DNA from: Candidatus Midichloria sp.
GTDB taxonomy: Bacteria > Pseudomonadota > Alphaproteobacteria > Rickettsiales > Midichloriaceae
Assembly: GCA_030060845.1 (NCBI GenBank)
Contig: CP094379.1
Coordinates: 379,737 to 443,736, forward strand
Length of the DNA: 64,000 bases
Direction: 5' to 3'
This document shows, in pieces, positions 18,217 through 26,910 of the stretch. The notes below the pieces were generated by a model, which was not told where the DNA came from, ran no database searches, and was given only the letters and a program-made list of their open reading frames with translations. Position 1 is the stretch's first letter; the number at the start of each line of letters is the position of its first letter. The translations under genes were made by a program, and so were the position numbers.

Positions 18217-19245
18217 CTCACCCTACGCAGTGAGAAAAAAGCTAGATAGAAGTAATACTAGGTATAGTAATCCTATAAACAAAAATTGATTAAGATGCAT
18301 AAAACACTAGATATTTATACAGACTATTTAATTTGTCAAAATAGTTATGCAACAACTACTGGTTTATCTGATTTATTATGTGGTGAGATGGGACACAATA
18401 AATTTACTAGATTTTTTAATGGAACAGCCTTAGGATCACAGGATCTATGGGGTTATATCAAGCCTGAAGTCAGGAAAAATGAAAAGAAATTAGGTAGAAT
18501 TTTGATTTTGGATGATTCGATTGAAGAAAGACCTTATACTAATGAGAACGAAATTATGTGCTGGCATTATTCACATGCTAAAGGAAGGCATGTGAAAAGA
18601 ATAAACATACTTTCTTGTCTTGTTGGTGCTGTTACTCTACCTGTGAGTTATAAAATTGTGCATAAGGAGATAGTATTTTATGATACTGAGAGTAAAAAGG
18701 TAAAGAAAAAAGCAAGTATGACCAGAAATGAGCATTTTCGTAATTTAATAAAACAAAGCCATATAAACAAAGTATTATTATGTAATGACTGATAATTGCT
18801 TTGGAGCAAAGGAAAATCTAGAATATATAAATGATTCGAAAAAATATTTTATTATAGGTATTAAATCAAATTGCACTATAGCTTTATCAAAAAATGATAA
18901 AACGCAAGGTCAATCTCAACAAGTTTCGTCATTAAATCTAAAGGATGGTCAATCTATCAAGGTGTGGCTCAAAGGATTAGAATCTCCAGTGATGCTCATT
19001 AGAAAAATCTTCATAAACGAAGATAATTCAACTGACATTCTTTATTTAGTATTAAACGACCTTGACCATGATAGCGACCATTTATATGAGATCTACCAAA
19101 AATGGTGGCAAATCAAAATATATCATGAATCAATAAAACAGAATGCAAATAAGTCACTAACAAAGAAGGTAATATCTCGATCAAATCATATATTTGCTTC
19201 AATCATTTCCTTTTGCAAGCTTGGAATGCTTCAATTAAAAATTTG
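18217..19245 (+). mobile_element. IS4/IS701-like insertion sequence, copy 1, right end missing
   Basis: The left end CTCACCCTACGCAGTGAG at 18217 matches the end of copy 2 (29453-29470). The sequence then follows copy 2 until 19245 and diverges abruptly, so about 110 bases, including the end of the transposase and the right inverted repeat, are lost. The transposase is in two frames: 18286-18792 (168 residues, with LILDDSIEERPYTNENE, HYSHAKGRHVKRIN) and 18785-19246 (MTDNCFGAKENLEYIN, IKIYHESIKQNA). The frames overlap by eight bases and are offset by one. The encoded proteins match copy 2 residue for residue over the shared part. nuoI begins 75 bases further on. Confidence 0.9.
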
Positions 19246-19320
19246 AGAAGGAACAAAAATAATGGACTATATTTAACTAACTTATATAATAAACATAGTC
19301 CTATAATTTAAAATTAGTGT

Positions 19321-19809
19321 ATGGTTCGAGTTTATAATTTTTTAAAATCCTTTACTCTATTTGAGATTATTCAAGGAATGCTTCTAACTTTACGTTATAT
19401 GTTTAAACGCAAAGTAACCATTAACTATCCTTATGAAAAGGGTTTCCTTAGCAACAGGTTTAGAGGAGAGCATGCCCTAAGGCGCTATTCAAGTGGTGAA
19501 GAAAGATGTATAGCTTGTAAGCTATGTGAGGCAATTTGCCCAGCTCAAGCTATAACTATCATGGCAGAAAATAGAGAAGATAACAGTAGACGTACTACTA
19601 AATATGATATTGATATGGCAAAATGTATTTATTGTGGATTATGCCAAGAAGCTTGCCCGGTTGATGCTATTGTTGAAGGACCTAATTTTGAATTTGCTAC
19701 TGAAACCAGGATCGAGCTTTTTTACAATAAAGATAAATTATTAGATAATGGGGATAGATGGGAAAAAGCTATATCTTATAATATTGTCAAAGAAATGAAA
19801 TATAGATAG
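19321..19809 (+). CDS. nuoI: NADH-quinone oxidoreductase subunit I
   Basis: The 162-residue protein has two 4Fe-4S motifs, [16 protein letters not shown] (about residue 59) and [16 protein letters not shown] (about 99), preceded by the family block [16 protein letters not shown]. It holds clusters N6a and N6b and relays electrons toward N2 in the peripheral arm of complex I. It stands alone here, with the truncated IS directly upstream and no other nuo gene, so the nuo operon has been split. A possible -10 (TATAAT, near 19276) lies in the short gap. fba follows after ten bases. Confidence 0.96.
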   Translation: MVRVYNFLKSFTLFEIIQGMLLTLRYMFKRKVTINYPYEKGFLSNRFRGEHALRRYSSGEERCIACKLCEAICPAQAITIMAENREDNSRRTTKYDIDMAKCIYCGLCQEACPVDAIVEGPNFEFATETRIELFYNKDKLLDNGDRWEKAISYNIVKEMKYR

Positions 19810-19819
19810 GAGGAAAGTC

Positions 19820-20776
19820 ATGATGCGTGTAAATTCAAATATAAAAGAAATTATTTCTTATTATGACAGCGATAATCCTGGAGTTAAAAGTAATCTAGTA
19901 AAAATGCTAAATTCTGGCAAGCTCGCTGGAACTGGCAATCTAGTGATTTCACCAGTAGATCAGGGATTTGAACATGGTCCTGCCAGAAGTTTTTCTATAA
20001 ATAAACGCGCTTATGATCCTGAATATCATATAAGCCTTGCTCTAGAAGCTGGCTTAAGTGCTTATGCTGCACCTCTTGGCATGCTTGAAGTTGTGGCTGC
20101 TAAATACGCTGGCGAAATTCCACTTATACTAAAAGTTAATAGTGCCAATTCTTTATCATCCAATTTTTCTGACTACGATCAAGCAATAACTGCTTCAGTT
20201 GAAGATGCCTTAAGGTTAGGCTGTTCTGCAATTGGATTTACAATTTATCCAGGGTCCGATAGGGCAAATGATATGATAGAAGAAATTCAAAAAATTTCTC
20301 TTGAAGCGAAAAGAAATGGCCTTGCCATTGTAATTTGGTCTTATCCAAGAGGTAAGAGCATTTCCAAAAAAGGAGAAACAGCTATTGATGTCATTGCTTA
20401 CGCTGCGCATATTGCAGCTTTAATTGGCGCTCATATCATTAAAGTCAAACTACCCTCTGCTGATATAGAATTGAGTGAAAATAAGAGTATTTACGAAAAA
20501 AATAACATTAAAGTCAAATTGCTAGCTGAAAGAGTTCATCACATAATGAGCTCTGCTTTTGCTGGCAAAAGAATGGTGCTTTTTTCAGGTGGAATAGCCA
20601 AGAATAATGAGGAACTTTTTGAAGAAATTAAAGCAATCAAAAATGGTGGCGGGACTGGTTCTATAATAGGCAGAAATACTTTTCAAAGGCCTAAGGAAGA
20701 AGCTTTAAAGATGTTATCAAAAATTATTGATATTTATTCTACTGATTTTCGTAAAAACTCAACAATAAAAGATTAG
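19820..20776 (+). CDS. fbaB: Class I fructose-bisphosphate aldolase (FbaB/DhnA type)
   Basis: The 318-residue protein has the DhnA-type aldolase features: SPVDQGFEHGPARSF near residue 48, GCSAIGFTIYPGS near 135, the Schiff-base Lys in HIIKVKLP (about 203), and the phosphate site FSGG with GSIIGRNTFQRP near 285. It cleaves fructose 1,6-bisphosphate or runs in reverse for gluconeogenesis. A strong ribosome binding site (AGGAGGA) is seen 7 bases before the ATG. It is translated right after nuoI, an unrelated partner. This type is common in Rickettsiales that lack full glycolysis, where it may serve triose supply. Confidence 0.93.
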   Translation: MMRVNSNIKEIISYYDSDNPGVKSNLVKMLNSGKLAGTGNLVISPVDQGFEHGPARSFSINKRAYDPEYHISLALEAGLSAYAAPLGMLEVVAAKYAGEIPLILKVNSANSLSSNFSDYDQAITASVEDALRLGCSAIGFTIYPGSDRANDMIEEIQKISLEAKRNGLAIVIWSYPRGKSISKKGETAIDVIAYAAHIAALIGAHIIKVKLPSADIELSENKSIYEKNNIKVKLLAERVHHIMSSAFAGKRMVLFSGGIAKNNEELFEEIKAIKNGGGTGSIIGRNTFQRPKEEALKMLSKIIDIYSTDFRKNSTIKD

Positions 20777-20803
20777 TACCGCAATTATTCATAGGATTCA
20801 AGC

Positions 20804-21256
20804 ATGGTACATATTAACAACTTTATGCGGCATGCAATTTGTGAAGCTAGGAAAGCCTTTGATAATACAGAGGTGCCTGTTGGTGCGATTATAGTGCTTA
20901 ACCATCAAATCATTGCTAAAGTTCATAATTTATCAATAAGTAATATTGATATAACAGCCCATGCTGAAATTCTAGCATTACGCGAAGCCAGTCATAAGTT
21001 ACAAGCAAGATATCTAACAGAATGTGATCTATATGTTACCCTAGAACCATGCGCGATGTGTGCTTATGCAATATCTTTAGCACGCATAAAACGGTTATAC
21101 TTTGGAGCATATGACCATAAAACTGGTGGAGTAGATCATGGCCCCTGTATATATACTCATAGCAGTACCCATCATAAGCCAGAATACTATGGAGGAATTG
21201 AAGAAAGAAGGTGTAGCAAATTATTAAAAGATTTTTTTATAAAGAAGCGCTTGTAA
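20804..21256 (+). CDS. tadA: tRNA-specific adenosine deaminase
   Basis: The 150-residue deaminase has HAEILALREAS (zinc His and catalytic Glu) and PCAMCAYAISLARIKRLYFG (two zinc Cys with the TadA-type continuation), plus GGVDHG, where tRNA adenosine deaminases have GAxxS. It makes inosine at position 34 of tRNA-Arg(ACG). It follows the aldolase after 27 bases and probably shares its transcript. Compared with the dCMP deaminase at 7635 the pattern LxxARIxRxYFGAxD is diagnostic for TadA. Confidence 0.93.
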   Translation: MVHINNFMRHAICEARKAFDNTEVPVGAIIVLNHQIIAKVHNLSISNIDITAHAEILALREASHKLQARYLTECDLYVTLEPCAMCAYAISLARIKRLYFGAYDHKTGGVDHGPCIYTHSSTHHKPEYYGGIEERRCSKLLKDFFIKKRL

Positions 21257-21299
21257 GTTGGTATAGACACTATTAACAAAGTTAATTTCAAGATATAGC

Positions 21300-22004
21300 T
21301 AAGGCTTTATAATTTGACCATGCATTGCTCAATAGTGTCAGCTTAAGAGCTAGTAAATTTCTCTGAAGTAGTGCTTTCTCCTAGGTTTACCGATGTTTCT
21401 ACGTTTAATTGAGCCAAACTTTCTGTCCCATGTTTGCTTTCAAAAACAAAACGCATATTGCTTTCATACCTAATCAACTGAAAGCTGCAACCTCCTATGT
21501 CAAAAACTAAATCGTTTTTAGATAGTCTTCTATTTTCTTTGCTTAACTTTATTGCAACAGCTTCAAAGGCGAAAATTACCTTCTGCTGCTTGGGAAATTA
21601 TTGTTGCGTCAACTCCTGCTTCACCGTTAAAGCAATTAAGTACCTCTTCTACGTTGGAGGCATCTCTAGCCCGAGCAGTTGCAAAGCCTGCACATTTATT
21701 TGTAAAACAATTGATCTTATATAATGATTGTATCTTAAGCATTGCATCAACAGTATTTTTTATACAGTCATCTGTAAGTGTTACTCCATAATTAGAATTG
21801 AGCATACAGCTTTTATGATATACTTTTCTTGAATACCAAGGCAAAAATCCGACTATTTAATTGCTAAATAGATTGATTTTATAACCCATTTGCCGTACTG
21901 GATCTAGCATTAAACACATACCTCTCTTCTATGTGACTTGACGCATAAGCATTAATTCCAAGAATTACTAGAACTTTAGCTAAAAGAAGTTTGTATGAAA
22001 ACAT
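21300..22004 (-). pseudogene. Secreted Ppx/GppA-like phosphatase, decayed
   Basis: From the ATG at 22004 the product starts with a signal peptide (MFSYKLLLAKVLVILGINAY) followed by ERYVFNARSSTA, in the place of the ASKHA phosphate 1 motif (DxGSxxxK). The blocks ATARARDASNVEEVLNCFN and AGVDATIISQAAEGNF (21563-21700) match the Ppx/GppA ATSAxRDAxN and GxxxxIISGxxEA motifs, and VFDIGGCSFQLI with HGTESL (21400-21510) matches VxDIGGGSxE. Stops and frameshifts separate them. The secreted form is a distinct subgroup of the family. Substrate unknown. Confidence 0.7.
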
Positions 22005-22052
22005 ATTATTTACTGAAAAAAGTAAGCAAACCTTCTGAAACTGTACTAAGAA

Positions 22053-22099
22053 AACACTTAGCAATCTGCTGTGATATTATCACAGCAATTTGCGGTGTT
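22053..22099 (-). terminator. Imperfect palindrome downstream of secD
   Basis: The core GCTGTGATA-T-TATCACAGC (22069-22086) is a nearly loop-free inverted repeat, extended by GCAA/TTGC and AACAC/GTGTT arms with small bulges to 47 bases. In the secD orientation it is followed by TGTTTTCTT, so it may end the secD transcript. It lies 100 bases after the secD stop. Confidence 0.45.
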
Positions 22100-22202
22100 A
22101 ATTTTTATACTGCAGTAGTGCAATTATGAAATGTTTAGAATTTTGGATTTTCTTATGCTGCACCCGCCTAATATCCAATTAATTCGTTTATATATTAAAG
22201 TT

Positions 22203-23765
22203 TTATGCACAAATCTGCTTTGTCTTCATAATTCTATACCAAATTGCTATAATAATTTTTGTTAATGAAATAGCAGTAAACATAGAACAAGTAATTCCTA
22301 TGATAAGACTGACTGCAAAACTCTTTATAGAACCTGAGCCCATAATATAAAGAATAATTGCTGCTATTATGGTGGTGATATTTGCATCTAGTATAGTTGA
22401 AAACGCAATTTTATAACCACTTTCAACCGCAGCTAGATTGGACTTACCATTATGCACCTCTTCTCTAATACGCTCACAAATTAAAACGTTTGCATCAACA
22501 GCCATACCTAATGTTAAAACAATACCCGCAATTCCAGGAAGTGTCAAAGTTGCTCCTATAACTGCAAGCAGCGCTATAATCATAAAAGTGTTAATAATCA
22601 AAGCAAAATTAGCAACAAGTCCAAAAAAACCGTAAAAAACTATCATAAATAGAGCAACTAAAGAAATGCCTATAATCATAGCGTTAGTGCCAGCTTTTAT
22701 AGAGTCAATACCAAGGCTAGGACCTATCACCCTTTCTTCAGCAACTTTTAGCGGTGCTGGCAATGCTCCTGCTCTTAAGAGCAAAGCCAATTCATTAGCT
22801 GAAGCTACAGAAAAATTACCAGAAATAATACCATTGCCACCTAAAATAGGTTCTCTAATTACTGGAATGCTGAGAATTTTATCATCTAAAACAATGGCGA
22901 TTGCTTTGCCTATATTTTTTGATGACACATCCCCAAAAATTTTGGCTCCAACATTATTAAGCTTAAAAGAAACAACAGGCATATCTTGATTGAATGAAAC
23001 TTGGGCATCAATAAGCATCTCGCCCGTTATAATTGGCCTATAATATAGAACTACTTTATGTTTTTGCTTATTATCCACAATTTCTAAAACTTTTAAATTA
23101 GAACGTATAGGGCTTTTAACAAGATTATCAATCATGACTCCATCTGCAACTATGTGCAAAGATAGTTTTGCAGTTCTGCCAAGCAGCCGTTTGATTTCTC
23201 CAGGATTGTTGAGACCTGGAACTTGCAGCAATATATAATTATCGCCTTGGCGCTGCAAATCTATTTCTTTAGTGCCAGATTCATCAATTCTGCGCCTGAT
23301 GATTTCAATACTTTGCTGCATAAGAGATTTTTTTATTGCTTCTATTACCGTGCTATCAAAATGGATTTTAAGAGTATTATCGTGCTCTGTATATTCGAAA
23401 CAATTATCGATTAATTTTCTTATTACGCTAAGCATTTTTTCTTTTTGGTCAGCAAGCAAAGTTGATGATACTTCAAAACCTTCTATATTTGCTTTTGCTT
23501 CAACATAGTGGATACCGTTTGCTCTAAGTTCTGATAACACCTGCTCCAAGTTTTGTTGTGAATAATTTTTTAAGTATTCATTTACTTCGACTTCCAATAA
23601 AATCGAAGCACCACCTTTTAGATCCAATCCAAAATTGATAGGAGCAGCCCTTAAATAACTAGGTATAAGTGATAAAGCATTATTAAAAAAAGTTGGTAGT
23701 GATAAATAAACACTTATACCACAAATCAATAAGGTGGTTATGGCTTTGGATTTGGAAAAACGCAT
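22203..23765 (-). CDS. secD: Protein translocase subunit SecD
   Basis: The 520-residue protein has an N-terminal membrane helix, the GLDLKGGASILLEVE motif (about residue 46), a long periplasmic domain with the RIDESGTKEIDLQRQGDNYI stretch (about 160-180), and five C-terminal helices containing GIAGIVLTLGMAVDANVLIC (about 415) and ERIREE. SecD with SecF uses proton motive force to help pull substrates from SecYEG. secF is not adjacent. The length is normal for Alphaproteobacteria. Confidence 0.96.
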   Translation of the reverse strand: MRFSKSKAITTLLICGISVYLSLPTFFNNALSLIPSYLRAAPINFGLDLKGGASILLEVEVNEYLKNYSQQNLEQVLSELRANGIHYVEAKANIEGFEVSSTLLADQKEKMLSVIRKLIDNCFEYTEHDNTLKIHFDSTVIEAIKKSLMQQSIEIIRRRIDESGTKEIDLQRQGDNYILLQVPGLNNPGEIKRLLGRTAKLSLHIVADGVMIDNLVKSPIRSNLKVLEIVDNKQKHKVVLYYRPIITGEMLIDAQVSFNQDMPVVSFKLNNVGAKIFGDVSSKNIGKAIAIVLDDKILSIPVIREPILGGNGIISGNFSVASANELALLLRAGALPAPLKVAEERVIGPSLGIDSIKAGTNAMIIGISLVALFMIVFYGFFGLVANFALIINTFMIIALLAVIGATLTLPGIAGIVLTLGMAVDANVLICERIREEVHNGKSNLAAVESGYKIAFSTILDANITTIIAAIILYIMGSGSIKSFAVSLIIGITCSMFTAISLTKIIIAIWYRIMKTKQICA

Positions 23766-23947
23766 ATGTATATATTAAATATTAAAATGATTTTATGCTG
23801 ATTACTTATAAAGTTTTGATCTTATCTTTTCAATAGGCTTATTTTTTATGGACTACCCCATAAGTAAATTGCTCTAATCAATTATGTTTAACTTGTTTTG
23901 AGTATTTGGTATTATATTAACCTTTAAGAAATGTTCTAAAGAACAAC

Positions 23948-24421
23948 ATGTCAAATAAAAGTTTATTAATAAAAAAATATCCTAATAGAAGGTTGTATAA
24001 TACTGCAACAAGTAGTTATGTAACATTGGATGATATTGCGCAGCTTATAAAACGAGATTATAACATTGAAGTGGTTGATGTTAAGACTGGCAAAGATTTA
24101 ACAAAGTTTATTTTGGCTCAAATCGTACTAGAACAACAACAAAATGGATACGAACTGCTACCGATCGAGTTTCTGAAGCAGTTAATAAAATTACAAGATA
24201 ATAATATGGGCAAGATTTTTAACGATTATATTAAGTTATCTATGGAATATTTTATAAAACACTATTCTTACATAGAACATCTAACGAAAAGCTCTACTGA
24301 CCAAAAGTATGTTTTTGATTACTGGAATCGAAATATTAATATGATGAATCAGCGGAATATAAATTTTATGCAGATAGCTCTATCTGCTATTAATGTGTTT
24401 AACATAAATAAAAATAAATAA
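23948..24421 (+). CDS. phaR: PhaR-type polyhydroxyalkanoate synthesis repressor
   Basis: The 157-residue protein begins with KKYPNRRLYNTATSSYVTLD, the hallmark of the PHB/PHA accumulation regulator DNA-binding domain, followed by VVDVKTGKDLTKFILAQIV, and a helical C-terminus. It binds DNA and PHA granules in PHB-makers. Whether this organism makes polyhydroxybutyrate is unknown, and no pha gene is nearby. Its stop overlaps the lptF start by one base, a tight coupling. Confidence 0.9.
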   Translation: MSNKSLLIKKYPNRRLYNTATSSYVTLDDIAQLIKRDYNIEVVDVKTGKDLTKFILAQIVLEQQQNGYELLPIEFLKQLIKLQDNNMGKIFNDYIKLSMEYFIKHYSYIEHLTKSSTDQKYVFDYWNRNINMMNQRNINFMQIALSAINVFNINKNK

Positions 24422-25494
24422 TGGGTTTATATAATAAATATCAAATCAACAGATTATTGCGCCTCTGCCTTATTATTGCATTCTTTTTAACTATAGTGTT
24501 ATGGGTTACTCAGTCATTTAGAATCTTTGATTTAATTATAAGTAATGGAGTTGAGATTAAAGATTTCCTAAAATTATCAATATACATATTACCGCTACTT
24601 ATTTATAACATTCTGCCTTTTACTATACTGCTTACAGCAGTTTTAGAAGTGCACAAAATGATAAAAGAGAAAGAGCTACTGATTTTACAAAGCAATCGCT
24701 ACAGTGATTTTCAGATTGCTAAACCATTTATAATATCGTCAGTCCTAATGACTTTAATTGCACTATTGTTTTCATCATATCTAGTGCCAAAGGGATATAA
24801 AGAGTTTAAAAGGTTACAATTCTCGCTACAGCAGAACTATGCTTCTTTTTTATTAGAAAAAGGTATATTTTCATCAAAAATCAATGGTCTGACATTTTAC
24901 ATAGCAAATCGTAGTAAAGATGATATCATGCATGGAATCTTGATGAACGACTCAAGGACATCAAATAAAGAAATCACAATTACTGCAAAGTTTGGTAGGC
25001 TGTCTATCAATGATAGCAATATCGCCTTAGTATTACAAAACGGCACTAGACAGGAATACGATCGCCTTGCCGAAAAGTTAACTTTAATCACCTTTAATAA
25101 ATACTTATTTAACCTAGAATTAGCAAATTTCCTAAAGCAAAAATATACTGATGGCCCCAATGAAAAGTATATAGATCAGGTAATTGAGGTTGCTTTTAAA
25201 GAAAAAGATAATAGTTATATAGTAAATTTCCATAATAGAATTTTGTGGCCCTTATTTTGTATAATACTTGGCAGTCTTCCAATTGCACTATCAGTAAGAA
25301 ATTTTTATCATCGATATATCAATAGATATAACAATATAAAGTTATTTATTTACAGTACTACTTTAGTTTCTATTTTTACCTTTGGTGAGAATTTGGCAGC
25401 AAAAAATGTCAATTGGAGCTTTTTAATGTATATCAGCGCTATCTTGCCTATAATCTTTATCCTATGGCTGCTAACGCTTCGGAGAGAGAATTAA
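24421..25494 (+). CDS. lptF: LptF/LptG-family permease
   Basis: The 357-residue protein has the LptF/G architecture: two or three N-terminal membrane segments, a soluble periplasmic beta domain (about residues 125-260) and three C-terminal helices. The motif EVHKMIKEKELLILQSNRYS (about 77-96) matches the coupling-helix region ELxxLxxxxExxxxxxxGxS. The family forms the membrane part of the LPS transporter LptB2FG; it could be either LptF or LptG, and LptF is favoured by the long N-terminal segment arrangement. Presence implies an LPS or LPS-like outer leaflet, or a retained relic. Confidence 0.75.
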   Translation: MGLYNKYQINRLLRLCLIIAFFLTIVLWVTQSFRIFDLIISNGVEIKDFLKLSIYILPLLIYNILPFTILLTAVLEVHKMIKEKELLILQSNRYSDFQIAKPFIISSVLMTLIALLFSSYLVPKGYKEFKRLQFSLQQNYASFLLEKGIFSSKINGLTFYIANRSKDDIMHGILMNDSRTSNKEITITAKFGRLSINDSNIALVLQNGTRQEYDRLAEKLTLITFNKYLFNLELANFLKQKYTDGPNEKYIDQVIEVAFKEKDNSYIVNFHNRILWPLFCIILGSLPIALSVRNFYHRYINRYNNIKLFIYSTTLVSIFTFGENLAAKNVNWSFLMYISAILPIIFILWLLTLRREN

Positions 25495-25899
25495 AATGCT
25501 TAATCCATAATACCATATACTTTATTTTTATGGCAAAATTTCCAAGCAGCGAGAGGTTTTCAATAGAAGGTGGAGAAGCAGCAATTGTTGTGATGGAAAT
25601 AGCTATTAGGCTTTTTACTGCAGCAAACATTGAAGAAATAGTAATTGGTATGGCTCATAGGGGTAGATTAAATGTTTTAGCCAAAATCCTTGAAAAACCT
25701 TATCATGCTGTTCTTTCTGGATTTGCTGGCGTATTTGCACTTCCAGAAGATATAGAATAGAAAAAATACTAAAAGAAATTAATGTAAATATAAATAGCTG
25801 TTGTATGCTAGAAGAGATGAATCAGCATCAACGGCAGCTGGTTATATGAAATTGCATACCAAAGAATTAGATAATTTTATTACAAAAGCCTTAAGTTAA
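25495..25899 (+). pseudogene. sucA: 2-oxoglutarate dehydrogenase E1 (SucA), internally deleted
   Basis: Only two short pieces of a normally about 930-residue protein remain. One, at 25530-25700, is KFPSSERFSIEGGEAA and then IVIGMAHRGRLNVLAKIL (E1 motif KRFxLEGGExxxP, VIGMxHRGRLNVLxNV). The other, at 25810-25899, is RRDESASTAAGYMKLHTKEL with the ordinary SucA C-terminus (AxPATGYxKxHxxEQ). More than 2 kb between the two was lost, and the join is out of frame. The first piece lies directly behind lptF and the second runs into sucB in the ancestral order. Confidence 0.88.
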
Positions 25900-25926
25900 A
25901 AAGAAGAAAAATAAAAAGGAGAAAGA

Positions 25927-26484
25927 ATGAAAAAAATAAGTATTAATATAGCAATACCACAACTTGAAGAATCGGTTACAGAAGTAACTGTAACTAAGTG
26001 GCGTAAAAAACCTGGTGGAGCTGTTAAAGTTGATGAAATATTACTTGAACCAAAGACAGACAAGGTAACATTAGAAGTTACAGCTCCATCAGCAGGAGTT
26101 ATATCGAAAATTTCAGCTGCGGATGGCGCTACAGTGAAAGCTAATCAGGTATTAGGAGTTATTAACAAAAAAGCAGTAGCAAACCACACCAGAAATGCCT
26201 GCAACAGAACAAAATCTTCTCCTAATCCAACTGCTAATGCTGAAAATACTGCTAAAACAGAAAAATCTCCTGCAGCATCACCTGCAGCAACAAAAATCGC
26301 GACAGATAGTGGTGTCAGCCTCTTTTCAGTATCCGGTACGGAAAGATGGGAGGGATCCCCACCAAAGGGGGATGTAATACAGGCTATTAGTCTCTCTTCT
26401 GCTCTATTATCTACTCCTACAGCTTCTTCCAGTGTTGACAATAGGGCTCCAGCGAAAATCTGGTTAAGAAACTTTGATATTTAA
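25927..26484 (+). pseudogene. sucB: Dihydrolipoyl succinyltransferase E2 (SucB), truncated
   Basis: The 185-residue open frame has an N-terminal lipoyl domain (AIPQLEESVTEVTVTKW, lipoyl Lys in KTDKVTLEV) and most of a peripheral-subunit-binding domain (KIATDSGVSLFSVSGTERW, then PPKGDVIQAI). It then ends after a short non-conserved tail. The whole catalytic domain, including HxxxDG, is missing: a normal SucB has about 400 residues. A good ribosome binding site (AAGGAG) and an intact lipoyl domain remain, so a lipoyl-only protein might still be made. I infer loss of function of the 2-oxoglutarate dehydrogenase complex from this locus. Confidence 0.88.
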
Positions 26485-26502
26485 TATTAAAAACGTTATA
26501 AT

Positions 26503-26905
26503 ATGTTGAGGCGCTCTTCCTTTAAAAGATCTTTACTAGCTTCATTATTTATAGGGACTTCAGTGCCAGTAATTATATTAAAGTCTACTGCTACCGATAA
26601 TTTCATTAGCCTGGATTCATTGCAAATGCATTTCACCTTAATAACAGTCAGTATTGTAACAACTTTCTTATTACTATTCCTATTTTTTTTCAAATTATAT
26701 AGGTGCCCTAAATGTGGTAAAAAACTGGGTTTACAAATGCTACGAAGATGATATTATTGGCAGAAACCTTAATAATATTAGAATTAAGTTATTCACTACT
26801 CAATTTCAATATGGCAATAAGTTGCATCTTGAAGAATACAGATGCTCAAGCTGTGACCATGAAAAAAACAATAAAATAAAGAGGATATTTATTAGTAGTA
26901 GGTAA
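26503..26905 (+). pseudogene. Small membrane protein with zinc ribbon, frameshifted at an A6 tract
   Basis: The first frame (26503-26751) has two membrane helices (LLASLFIGTSVPVIIL and TLITVSIVTTFLLLFLFFF) and then a CPKCGKK knuckle. The continuing protein is in the next frame (26714-26905) and supplies the second knuckle, CSSCDHEK, near the C-terminus. Joined at the run of six A at about 26717, the protein would have about 133 residues with a complete CxxC...CxxC zinc ribbon. Slippage on the A-run could restore the frame. I do not recognise the family. It lies in the sucB-lpd gap, 6 bases before lpd. Confidence 0.6.
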
Positions 26906-26910
26906 TTAAA

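Noticed and set aside
18785..19246. Programmed frameshift or second gene in the IS
   Set aside because: Overlapping frames might suggest programmed frameshifting, but no slippery heptamer was visible at the junction, and members of this group that I recall encode a single frame. A fixed deletion is simpler.
19264..19298. 7-bp inverted repeat GGACTAT...ATAGTCC before nuoI as an operator
   Set aside because: Too short, with a 21-base spacer, and it lies in sequence freshly exposed by the IS truncation; chance is likely.
26145..26441. Minus-strand frame in sucB
   Set aside because: Shadow of the Ala/Thr/Ser-rich linker in sucB; the plus-strand lipoyl domain is unambiguous.
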